This document shows, piece by piece, positions 1-10,329 of a stretch of 64,000 nucleotides of DNA. Origin of the DNA: Cordia subcordata (Eukaryota > Streptophyta > Magnoliopsida > Boraginales > Cordiaceae); NCBI GenBank assembly GCA_028554755.1, contig JAPTOF010000028.1, positions 1,284,501 through 1,348,500 on the forward strand. Direction: 5' to 3'. Numbering within the stretch: position 1 is the first letter of the stretch; every line of letters starts with the position of its first letter. The notes under the pieces are model-generated. The model had not been told where the DNA came from and ran no database searches. It saw nothing but the letters and a program-made list of their open reading frames with translations. The translations under genes and the position numbers were made by a program.

Positions 1-230
1 GTTGTTTCAATTTTTGAGTCAATAAACTTCCCGTTTGAAGGTCTGCACTTCTGCTTCGATAACTGAGTTGCAAGCATAGCAATTGTGCACTCCCATCGAT
101 TAGTTTCCTTTTGAATCAAATGCCATTGCTGCAATTCCTGCCTTCCTTCTCTGCACATCAAAAGAAGCATCAAAATTGATTTAATTCTTTCCACTTGGAG
201 CTAACCAACAAATCATTTTTCTCTTCCAAA
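1..230 (-). pseudogene. RNase H-like (RVT_3 type) fragment, decayed, runs off left edge
   Basis: Read on the minus strand from about 230, the sequence gives a W-L-A-P-S-G segment, then INFDASF, then a KAGIAAMAFDSKG stretch and a SVIEAEVQTFKREV stretch. This is the layout of the plant RNase H-like domain (PF13456 type): a W-x-P-P-x-G-x-x-K-x-N-x-D-A-S opening, a glycine-rich strand, then an A-E-A helix. In-frame stops fall after WLAPSGKN, after SKGN and after KREV, so it is not functional. It could come from a non-LTR retrotransposon or a captured domain. The rest lies beyond the left edge. Assignment rests on motif order alone. Confidence 0.5.
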
Positions 231-239
231 AAGGAACCA

Positions 240-2080
240 AAAGCTATTGCAGAAACTAGTTTTTGAAAATTTAAAAAACCTCTTTACAAAATCCAAAGAA
301 AAATTATGGTCAACAGCACAGGTATAATGCAGGCTGCAGTGGAACAACTCACCAAATATGTAGCTTAGAGCACTAAAATCTCTACCCAACTCTACACTAT
401 CATGAGTTTTTCTGAAAGTGCTTTTTCTAATTTTTTTTTAAAGTAGTGCTTTTTTAATAAGCCAAAAATTCTAGCTTCTAGGAAAAGTTGAAATTGAATT
501 TTTTTTTTCAGAGTTTCATTTTTTTCGAAATCTAATCTAAATACTTATTCTAAAAAATTTGTATTTTTTTTCAGAAAAAAGGTACTTTTTAATGAAGGAA
601 GGAGGAAAAAGGGGGCACCAGTAAGCTAGTTAGACAAAACAAAAGTAAGCGCAAATGAAAAAAGCACCAACTCGTCAAAGTACACAATTAGAAAAAAGGT
701 AAATCCAATAACTCAAGATTTATAATGCTTAGGAGTATTTTAGTTGCATATGAAAAGGAGTCAAAATCAAATTCAACATTAATCATCAAAAGCCTAATAA
801 AACCTGAAGCATTTTCAAACATATTAGTAAAAGTCAAGTTAGCATTCTCCAATTTCTCACATTATCAGCTAACCTCACATGACCTAAAGCATCACCAAAT
901 CATAAAAGGGGAGGAGAAACCAACCTTGGCTGAGAGTGAACTTGAACAGAGTGCCTCTGTCATGGTTCGAATCAAATTTAGTTCCATCAAACAATGTTCC
1001 AGTATAGTGAACTGCACCAAAAGAAAAGGCAAAAAGGAAATAAGAGATTGAACATAAAACTAAATTAGAAAATAAATAAAAGAAACTACACTTACCGTCT
1101 TATAAATAATAATTGTTATTAGCTAATTAGTATTCTTACATCATACCATAAAATAGATATCAATTTTCAATATGTAATGTTGTATGCAAGATTCATAAAG
1201 TCAATTATAATTTTCTTCCCCAAGTGTATCAATAGGCAGCCTGAGAACTCACAGTTGGTGCTAGAAGTCCACCAAAAAGCATTATTCGAGCAATTAGAGA
1301 GAAACAAGTATCATAGTACACCTTCAGATTTGCTAATGTCTGTGCACAAAACATATTTGTTATTCACTTCCATGAAAATTTTAAAACTAACAGAGAAGGA
1401 ACATATTTTTCATAAAGAAGATAACCGTGAGTTCATAAAGAAGAATCAACAAAACACCAGCTTACCAAAGGAGGCAAAAATGGAATGAATGATGGGAAAT
1501 CAGGAAATTCATTTTCTTGTTCTTTCTTTATTATTCCCAGCTCAGCACTTTTGATTCTCAATTACCGTACGAACTACATGACTAAAGAAACCATACTGAA
1601 ATTTTTAAGACACAAAACCAGACCAGATAAAAGTAGTGCTCTTTCAAACAAAAATCATTGTGCTCAAACTTAACTATGGAGAACTCATACTACCAGAACA
1701 AATTAGTACTAATGACAAATACCTTATTTACCCATCTCCGTTGCTTAACCTAACATCATAATAAGCCATAATTTATATAACCACACAAACAGAGACACAA
1801 AAGCAAAATATCTAAGCCCCGTGATGCATGAATATATGTATTTACCTCTTCCAAATGCAAGAAAATTTTGTTGCAGCAACTAAGAAAATTGTCTTGCATT
1901 TCCGGTAACTCCATCATAGCAAAATTTTAAACTGTCTCCGGACCTTCGATTATGCAAAACCTATATCCACACCATAAACCGTAATTTTTTTTATCTCAAT
2001 AATTACTAAATATATCCACAAATATATCAGTAATTCATTAAAAAAATAAAAGAATGATTTTTCAACACATTACACACACA
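240..2080. other. No recognisable gene
   Basis: AT-rich sequence with poly(A) and poly(T) runs. Reading frames of about 100 codons (725-1051 and 1177-1488) are low in complexity, show no domain and look like chance. If the CACTA end at 3039 belongs to a long element, this stretch is probably its interior. Confidence 0.4.
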
Positions 2081-2083
2081 TAC

Positions 2084-2356
2084 GTGGCGAAGTTTTTATC
2101 GGAGGCGAACGACTTGGAATCGACAGCAAAGGAAGAAACGTCGGCATTGTTGGCGGAAGCGAGAATTCGCCATCTCAGATTACAACGAACGAAGTAGTTG
2201 AATCTTCTTTGCACATGTCTAGTAGAATTAATGACGGAGAACGAAAATGATTACGATGATGACAATGGAGAAGATGAAGCTGTTTTAGAGTTAAACAGCG
2301 TTGTTGCCGCTAAAATCTTACCAGAACAAAGCATCTCTACCGGTGGAGACTCTTAG
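2084..2356 (+). pseudogene. Unrecognised ORF fragment with one internal stop
   Basis: One frame reads 91 codons from 2084 to the stop at 2354-2356, broken only by a TAG at 2195-2197. The first half is alanine- and glutamate-rich and looks helical (FLSEANDLEST, then ALLAEARIRHL). The second half is acidic (ENENDYDDDNGEDEA). GC content is higher than in the flanks, which suggests former coding DNA. I do not recognise a family. Because it lies just inside the CACTA terminal region, it could be a host gene fragment captured by that transposon; this is inference. Confidence 0.3.
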
Positions 2357-2599
2357 AAAAGAAAGTGCTGTTTAGCTTAAGCAAAGCTGGTGTCCCAATT
2401 TTCGAACGAAGCAGGAGTTGGCAGGGACGAAAAAGAAAAATCTCGATCTAAAGTTATCATCTTAATCGAAGTGCCATGGGTTGAAAAGGGCAGAGGATGT
2501 TGTTTCAGGGAAAAACGATGTCGTTTTTTAAAACAAAACCCCAAAACGGCGAAGTTGGCAATTCCTTCAAGTATTTAATTATTATTTTTTTAATTTCAA

Positions 2600-3039
2600 A
2601 TTTAGCGACCGAATACCAATCGGTCGCAAAAAATAGCAACAAAACAACATCGTTTTGAACGACGAAGTTGGAAATTTCTTCAAGTATTTAATTATTTTTT
2701 TTTTGAAATTTCAAATTTAGTGACCGATTGCCAATCGGTCGCAAAAATTAGTGACCAACTTGGTTATCGGTAGCTAATTTTTGTGACCGATTGGAAATCG
2801 GTCGCTAAATCCGGTCCCAATTTATAATTTTGTAACCGATTTTCTATGGGTCCCAAAATTGCCAATTTAGTTGGATATTTAGTGACTAAACTATTAGTTT
2901 AGCGACCGAAAATTGGTCGCTAATTTGTTGGCCACATATTTAGAGACCGATTATATTGTCGGTCGCAAAAAATAAATTTAGCGACCAAAATTTGTCGGTA
3001 GTTAATTTTCGGTCTCTATAGACTAGTTTTCTAGTAGTG
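2600..3039. mobile_element. CACTA (En/Spm-type) terminal and subterminal repeats
   Basis: The sequence ends at 3039 with TTTTCTAGTAGTG, the reverse complement of CACTACTAGAAAA, the usual terminus of plant CACTA elements. The 430 bp before it is filled with short direct and inverted copies of a motif close to GCGACCGATT..AATCGGTCGC, as expected of subterminal transposase-binding repeats. The opposite terminus was not found, so the element probably extends past the left edge. The bases after 3039 continue an LTR-like sequence (3043-3640), suggesting insertion into an older LTR. Confidence 0.75.
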
Positions 3040-3042
3040 CAT

Positions 3043-3640
3043 AAGATTAATTGGTTCCATCCTTAGTTTGAAACATAATTAATGGGTGTGCCTTAATCAA
3101 CTTGGATTAGTCAATCACTTAGGTTGTTGGTGTAGTTGCAAATCCTTAATTAGTAGGACAAACCTGTACTCTAGAAAGGGCTCGCTTAGGGATAGGAGTG
3201 CACCTTTAATTAAGGATAATAAGGTTAGCTAATAAACTAAAGCATTAGAGCTATTAATTGCCCACAGTCCATAGTTAGTTTATCTAATCACTAGCTGAAC
3301 ATAGGAAGTAATCTGACCCTAGGCCGTTTCCTATCATGAAATTTCCCTAGTCGTTCCCAATCGCTTTCTTCTCATTATTTTTCATTTACTTTTAGTTTAA
3401 TTTATGCACTTTAGTTTCAATAGGACAGTTTAGAGTTCCCTTCAATTCAAAATTCAAAAAAAAAATCTCAAAAATAATTTTGTTTCTACACATAGTTAAT
3501 CTGGGACATATAGGACTGAAAAACCAGAGTTAAAGGCCTTTCCTGAGGAGACGATACCCGTACTCTTGCACACACTACACTACTTTTGATCTGTGCACTT
3601 GCGGGTTTTTAAAGCAATATTAGTGAGGTACAATATGGCA
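3043..3640 (+). mobile_element. 3' part of an Athila-type gypsy LTR, plus orientation
   Basis: This stretch shares the order of motifs seen in the plus-strand LTR at 18392-20400: a TAGTTTGAAACATAA block, a 'GGGCTCG(C/A)TTAGGGATAGG' block, then 'CACACACTA..ACTA' and a closing 'TGTGCACTTGCGGGTTTT'. The same closing block, reversed, opens the minus-strand LTRs at 16927, 38797, 48874 and 60625. Its left part is cut off by the CACTA end, and its right end runs into copia coding relics, so it is a truncated remnant. Confidence 0.6.
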
Positions 3641-4431
3641 AACTTCAAGAAAGGTCATTTGCCTTTTAGACATAGAGTTACTCTATCTTAGGACCAATGT
3701 CCTTGGACACCTGAGGAGATAAAGAAGATGAAGAAGGTCCTATATACTTAAGCAGTGGGAAGCCTTATGTATGTCATGATGTGTACTAAGTTGGATATCT
3801 ATTATGCAGTTGGCATGGTTAGTAGATATTAGCCAAACCTTAGATTAGATCACTGGACTACAGTAAAGAAAATATCTAGTTCCTGCAAATAACTAAAGAA
3901 TATGTGCTAGAATACTGCGGAAATGATCTAGTGCCATTGGCCTATATGGACTCGGACTTCCAGTCAGACAGAGATTCCAGGAGGTCTACTTCTGGCTTTG
4001 TTTTTACTTTGTCAGGATGTGTAGTTCATGGAAGAGTGTGAAGCAGAAATCCATCGCAAACTCGACCATGAAAGTAGAGTATGTAGCAGCGTCCGAGGCT
4101 ACAAAGGAGGCCGTGTGGATGATGAAGCTCCTTACTGACCTAGAGGTTGTCCCAATTGTACAAAGACCCATTGTCTTGTACTGTGATAATACTACTGCTA
4201 TTACACAGTACTAAGAGCCAGGAATCACAATAAAGGCAAACATATTGAGAGAAAGTACCACTTGATCCGGGAGGTCATCCAAAGAGGTGACGTAATGGTG
4301 GAGAAAATCGCTTCAGCTGAGAACTTAGCAGACCCATTCACAAAGACTCTTCCAGAGAGAGCGTCTGCAACACATGTAGAGTCTACCGATGTTAGGTTTA
4401 TGAGAAGTGACCTTTAGTGCAAGTGGGAAAT
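3641..4431 (+). pseudogene. Ty1/copia polyprotein C-terminus (end of RT plus RNase H), broken
   Basis: Frames joined by hand give a copia order: FKKGHLPFRH, TPEEIKKMKK, an AVGSLMYVMMCTKLDI block, then RNase H with TDSDFQSD-like, STSGFVFTLSG-like and SVKQKSIANSTMKVEYVAA blocks, LYCDNT, KHIERKYHLIRE and ENLADPFTKTLPE. The best open part is 4017-4214. Several stops and frameshifts interrupt it. A purine-rich tract (AAGTGGGAAA) directly before 4432 is the expected polypurine tract, so this is the 3' end of the element that owns the following LTR. Gag, protease, integrase and most of RT are missing on the left. Confidence 0.8.
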
Positions 4432-6115
4432 TGTTGGGATTGTGTGCCCTAAAGACCACTTTTACATGGATATTGAACTAGACATTTGATCATTGTTTAT
4501 ATCTTTGAGCACTTCTTGCATATATTATCTCTAGTATATATGTGTGATACATTGTGTAAAGGTTCAATGATATAGTCTAATGACTTGGGTACGTAGTGAA
4601 GCTGGATGCACAGTAGGTCCAAGTCTAGTTTTTAGATATATCATAAAGATGTCCATAGTTAGATGGTAGTGTTGGGCATTGTACTGGGATAAGGTTATAG
4701 TAGATGAGTCTCCCAATAGGGGTGATCTACTTAGGTCATTGGAGGGCCTTTCTGGACTTCACATCTAGTGTGTGTGTCACGCATTAGACAAGACTACCAT
4801 GAGTATGTCTTCTGGAACCATGCCATCATACATAGAGGACAAGATGCTCACAACTTCTGAGTGACCGATGCTCTTAATCTTGGGCATATATGGATAAACT
4901 GGTGAAGTTGGGGTGTAACACTTTAATGTTCCTTAAGGAGAGGTCTTGAGTGATAAGATTGTTTGCCTCATACGTTGGTTATTGTGTTCTAATCAATCAA
5001 GACATACATGTGCAACAATAGAATCTGTGTGCCCCATTAGACTTGTCTTATTGGTTATAAATCTAGGTCCAGTGATATTACCCTTCAAGGGTATATCGGT
5101 CATTTGGCTTATGGATCGCTCCCTAGATCAAGAGATTGATGACCAGGTGGTGATCACTCTTTGGACTAGAGATTGCAAGGTTCTAAATGTAGTCTTGCAG
5201 GTGATGGTGCGTTTTGACCGGCCTTGACTACTGGTGGATGTAGAGGGTATTTTGATCATTTAGCTCAGTTGGTCAAAGACAATGGGTATTTGTTGTGGCC
5301 TGTTTCTACTTAGCCAATGATTATCCTTGGAGTACGACTCTGGTCTTTTAGTGGAAATAGACTGATGTCAAAATGGCCTTCATGCCGCCAAAGTGGTGGC
5401 AAGGACATTTTGGTCATTTTGGAAGACAAGAGTAATTATGTCTTTTGCTCCCTTCACTAGTCATATTTCTAATGAATATAATTAATTGGGATCATCTAAT
5501 TAAGTAGATGCTTTATTGAGATATAAATTTGATAGAGAACGAGAAAGGATTTTATCCAAATTTTTTCGTATTAAATTTATGAAAATCTCAATAGGACAAG
5601 TGGGTCCCATGGAATTAGATATTATAGAGTAGGTGAGAGAAAATAATATCTTGGATATCTCATCCATAAGGCATATTCCATTTCTAGAAAGGGTATAGTT
5701 GGAAACTTAATTATTTCTAGAAACTTACCCAATTAGGGTAATTGTGCATTATAAATAGTGAGTTTACAACAACACACTCTCGAGTCTCTTTGCCTTTTTT
5801 CATAACAGTGTGTAGGAATTTTCACCTACTACATCACGAACACATACGACTCCATATATCTTCAATTATAACTCTCCTAGGTGTTTGCCCACTATATAGC
5901 ATCACACATCCTAACTTTGGAAAAGTGATTATAGTGAAGAAGGCTAATTGGGAGGCTATTTTGAACAAAGCAAAGAGACCATCCACTTGGATCTTCAACT
6001 TCTTGAAGGTATATCACTTCATCTTCTTGCCTATATGTTTGATAATGTTGTGCTTAATATTTTTTTAGAAGCACGATGATCTATAGATTATGGTGTAGCA
6101 ATCCCAATCCTAACA
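4432..6115 (+). mobile_element. Copia 3' LTR (1,684 bp)
   Basis: It starts TGTTGGGATTG right after a polypurine tract and ends CAATCCCAATCCTAACA, giving imperfect terminal inverted repeats with the TG..CA ends of LTRs. The LTR split between 38403-38796 and 62357-63605 is a second member of the same family and aligns along its length, which confirms both borders. Open frames inside (4946-5227, 5742-6068) are not conserved in that second copy and are not genes. Confidence 0.8.
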
Positions 6116-6387
6116 ATACTTGCTTTAGAAAGGTAATTATAGTGAAGAAGGCTAATTGGGAGGCTATTTTGGTGGAGTTTTTACAAAGCAAAGAGACCAC
6201 CCACTTGGATCTTTAACTTCTTGAAGGTATATCACTTCATTTTCTTACTTATATGCTTAATCATGTTGTGCTTATGTGTGCAAAGAGCCTTTTATTACTT
6301 GTTCTGCCACCATATTGATATGTTCTTTAATATTTTTTAAAAGCATGATGATTTATACACTATAGTGTAGTAATCCCGATCCTAACA
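6116..6387 (+). repeat. Second, 5'-truncated copy of the copia LTR 3' end
   Basis: The stretch repeats the last roughly 200 bp of the LTR before it (AAGAAGGCTAATTGGGAGG, then CACTTGGATCTTTAACTTCTTG, then ending CCCGATCCTAACA). It keeps about 60 bp (a TTGTTCTGCCACCATATT block) that the first copy lacks but the LTR ending at 63605 retains. It therefore came from another LTR copy or an older duplication, not from a simple recent tandem copy. Confidence 0.7.
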
Positions 6388-6389
6388 AT

Positions 6390-8760
6390 AACTATATTTA
6401 TATTGCATTTTACTTGAATTATATTTTTATGTCTTTAATAGTTACTCTAACAACGTAAGTTACTTCTCAACTCACTTTAACCAAACATGTAAATACTTAT
6501 TTTTGTAACTACAATTTTTATTCAAATATATAACTACTTAAAGTTAAAAACTTAAAAAAAAAAAAGTTCTTGAAGCCAAAGTTACTTTAAGTGGTTTTTC
6601 TATAAGCCAATCCAATCACCTTTATAGAGATGAGGGGTTATTCAAGGCAAGATTGAATATAACGGAAAATGTTTATGAAATTTTTATTCTTTTTCTTGCA
6701 TTTTGGTTATAAATGTAATAAAAGTTACAATGAAATTCTTATTTTATTTCGTGTTCTTGGCAAAAACATTTTCACAAGTTGGAATAGAATAAAAATCAAT
6801 TCAACTCTCTTTAATTTGATATAAATTTAAGTTTATATATGACAATTAAACTTTTTCGGTGCAACTTTAAAGAATGATCTATGCATTATCATATTTTAAA
6901 TGTATAAATATCATGGAGTATAAGAAGTCATTGTTTAGAAAAATAATATTAACATTCCTAAACAATTCAAAAAGAGAAGAAGTTAAACATTCAAAAGAAA
7001 CTTGATCAGTAGTTTTTGTAATATTGACATAAATACAAGCAATCTTGCTAGTCTTCTAATTATTAATAATATTTAGCACTACTTATTTTATCATTTTTAA
7101 GCTTTTGAATATATTTACTATTTTATCATAATTGAGAAAAAAAAATTAATTAGCCAATAAGAAGACATGTGTCTTATAACTAAAAAAAGTAAAAAAAAAG
7201 CAAGAGAAATATGTATTTTTAAAATTTTTAATTTCTTAATCTTTTCTTTTTAAAATTTTAATTTTAAATGTCTTAATTGTTTAATTTTTTATTTTTCATT
7301 TTTAATTTTTAAATTTTTTACAAAAAAATTGATAGGATAAATTGATGGTAAGTATTTTTTTATGGTTTTTCATCTTAATTTTTATCTTTTCTATGTGAAG
7401 TTGGAAAACTCATTTCTTATGAAATAAGCTTTCCAACAATGTCGTTCTAAATTACAGAATGGAAAATTAAAATTTAGAATGGTCATTCTTTTTTAAGCCA
7501 TTCTAGGCAACCAAAAACCCCTTATAATATTGTCAGCGGAAGTCTCAATCGTTAATGTGATTGTGTCACCATTTCAGTTATTTATTAGAATCAAATACAA
7601 AAAGTAGTGACTGTTCCTTCATGATTTTTTATCTTTCCTTAACTCATTTTTAATTTGATTTTGGAAAAATAGTTAAAATAACGTTACAATCATATGAACA
7701 ATTGAAATTCTTTATTACAAGAAAATTGGTAAGAGAGATCTTAATTAATCCTTCGTCGTCACGCTAAAACAGAAGAAAAAGATAAGACTTCAACTCAAGA
7801 CTAGCGACTCGCAGTAGTTCTCTTCAACAATTGCTAGCATTTGGCAATGAGAAGGATCAGATCAATTCGACTAGACATAGTATTTGTTTTATTAAAAAGA
7901 TAAGAGAGAAAAATATATATTTGAAAAAAAAAGTAGAAAGTGAAGAAAGAAATATGAGAATATGCAATGGAGTATTTGATGGCTTCTCTTGATGTGTTTT
8001 TAAAATATTACTTATCCTTCCAATATTCCTCCTGCAAACCATGCTTTTGTCTCTTATGAGCTTGATTTTTAGGCTACAATATCAAATAGCAACTTCATGA
8101 ACCATGAATGAATATCTATATACATAAACATAATTTCATAAACAATTTGTTTAACAAATGGACCAAAACATTGGAGGAAAACAAGTCGTATCCATCAAAT
8201 TTTCTTTCAATTCCTTTCCGGAAATACGAGTTTGGGTGGTTCTACCGAATGCAAGCTCGACAAACCAGAGAGCTATGGTGCATTTACCCCAATATAAAGC
8301 ATACAGATATCATAAAAACAAAGATGAGGAATTAACAATTAAGCACCACTGCAGAGCACCAGAAAGGAAGCATATGGAAGACTACTGTGACGTAGAGGAC
8401 TCTAATGTTCCGCGTAATTCGGCCAAAACCAGAGCTTAACTCTTATACTCGAGTTCATGGATGACTGAGGAGCATATCAGGCCACACACCTCATCCCCTG
8501 TAGTGCGGCAAGGCGTACTCATACTAGTTTATACGTTCCCAGCACACATGGAGCACCCTAGTAAAATCTTTCCCAGAGTTAAAGATTTGCAACACAAGAC
8601 CAGCACTAAAGTCTTGACTCATCTTGCACCCCAACATTCACCAACCCCAACAGTGACTACAAACTCTTTCAAGTATTTTAAGTATGCAAGGTGGTGCCAT
8701 AAGAAGCCTACGAGTTTCCAATTATACAAAACAGTCCTGCATGTTGAAGCCATAGAATCA
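6390..8760. other. No gene recognised; AT-rich
   Basis: Very AT-rich with short frames only. 8100-8760 is higher in GC. On the minus strand it contains a TGTTGGGGTTGGTGAATG block that could open a copia-type LTR, but no partner, primer-binding site or target duplication was found, so I do not call it. Confidence 0.3.
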
Positions 8761-8763
8761 TCT

Positions 8764-9015
8764 AATGATCAAGCATTATGAGGACTGCGGCAAAGTGGCA
8801 GGCCAAGGATAAGATTCTCTGTTCTTTCATGCAATGGCTCCATGCCCTCAATCTCATACTTGTGACATTGATCAAATTAGATATTTGATAATGATCAAGC
8901 ATTATAAGGACTGCGGCAAAGTAGCAGGCCAAGGATAAGATTCACTGTTCTTTCACGCAATGGCTCCGTGCCCTCAATCTCATACTTGTGACATTGATCA
9001 TATTAGATATTTGAT
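8764..9015. repeat. Tandem duplication, 126-bp unit, two copies
   Basis: The unit starting AATGATCAAGCATTAT at 8764 recurs at 8890 and ends with TTAGATATTTGATA in both copies. Only a handful of substitutions separate them, so the duplication is fairly recent. No gene is attached to it. Confidence 0.85.
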
Positions 9016-9080
9016 AAGGCACCTGACAACTCATTAACAGTTTTCTAATTGCAAACACAGGCTCATCCATCACTATTAGA

Positions 9081-9198
9081 TGGTGTTTGGCTTTGTTTAT
9101 TTTGGGTGCTTATAAGCACCCAGAAGAAAAGCACTCTTTCACATGCTTTTTACTATTTAAGTGCTTATAAGTACCAAATAAGCAAAGCCAAACACCCT
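9081..9198. mobile_element. Small MITE, about 118 bp
   Basis: The left end GGTGTTTGGCTTTGTTTATT is matched in reverse complement by the right end (AATAAGCAAAGCCAAACACC) with one mismatch. The middle also folds (GTGCTTATAAGCAC). Short, non-coding and foldable with paired termini is the standard MITE layout. The superfamily cannot be set because no clear target duplication is visible. Confidence 0.65.
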
Positions 9199-9483
9199 TT
9201 TAGAACCAGACAGAAGAAGATTATGCAGAATCCTTAACCGTGAGAAGCTGTCACTTTATGCATGCATTCATGAAGCTCCGAAGATACGTTGGATATTGGA
9301 ACCGAAGTACAGTTAACAACATACAGTAACGAGTAATGAACTCTAATGCATGTATTCGTACTTACATATGATCCTAGCATTCACAATTATACACAAACTT
9401 CATTCAAGCCTCCAGTACAAAGAGATAAAAAGTCCACAGAATACATGGACATCCAATGCAGCATCAGAGAGGATTTGTTTCAT

Positions 9484-9955
9484 TTTTGACCCTATTTTTG
9501 AAATGTGTTTCAAAAAATGACCAATTTTGAAAGCATTTTAAAAAAATGGAACAAATGGATTCTGAGATTCCGATATCGGACTATGGGAGTCCAATTCCAG
9601 ATAATCGAATATGTTCTCTACCTCAGTCATTTCGCGGGATTTCGAGCGCATTACATTAAATAATTTTACATTAAAAAATGTGGATGGGACGTTTATCCAA
9701 TACATTGCATTATATCACAATATCTTACTGCGGACTCCCAAAATCCCACGAAATGACCCGAGCCAAAGAACACATTCGATTCTCTGAAATCAGACTTCCA
9801 GCATCCAACTCGGACTCTCGGAGTCCGATTTCCAAAGATTCTCTACCCGTGTCATTTCATTGCAGGAAAACTCCCGAAGTCCTTTTGTCCCCTTTTCTAA
9901 AAACGCTTTCAAGACTGGGTCATTTTTTAAACATATTTCAAAAATAGGGTAAAAA
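9484..9955. mobile_element. MITE with inverted terminal repeats of about 50 bp
   Basis: The left arm (TTTTTGACCCTATTTTTGAA followed by ATGACC and TTTTGAAAGC) returns in reverse complement at 9905-9955. The interior holds short palindromic motifs of the type GGACTCTCGGAGTCC. The 89-codon frame inside (9678-9947) is a by-product. A similar motif set at 38130-38300 may be a relative. Confidence 0.7.
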
Positions 9956-9994
9956 ATTAAAAAAAGAAAAAAAAAATCCCATCAGAGGAGGACT

Positions 9995-10325
9995 CTGAAC
10001 TGATTTTCGGTGGCTTTTGCTAATTGAATGTTACTACATTAGGGTTGATGTTCTAAAGAACTAATGACAATTAAATTGACAGGAAATTAAGGTAAAGAAA
10101 CGAGGGAGGAGGGGAAAAAAATCTAGGTACTAGGAATCACTCCTAAAATTTCTTGAAAATCTGGAAAGGGTACGAAACTGATTTTGAGTGGCTTTTGCTA
10201 ACTGAATAATCATTAATGTTCCAGAGTACCAATGACAAGTAAATCCACAGGAAATTAAGCTAAAGCATAAGTTGAAAAGGAAAACTAGGCACTGGGAATC
10301 GCTCCTAAAATTTCTTAGGTATCAC
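9995..10325. repeat. Imperfect direct repeat, about 160-bp unit, two copies
   Basis: Blocks GTGGCTTTTGCTAA(T/C)TGAAT, ACCAATGACAA(T/G)TAAAT-like, CAGGAAATTAAG and GAATC(A/G)CTCCTAAAATTTCTT occur in the same order in both halves, starting near 9998 and 10173. The copies have diverged by substitutions and small indels. Confidence 0.7.
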
Positions 10326-10329
10326 ACAT

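Noticed and set aside
8461..8781. Possible copia-type LTR on the minus strand
   Set aside because: A TGTTGGGG start is visible but there is no second copy, target duplication or primer-binding site.
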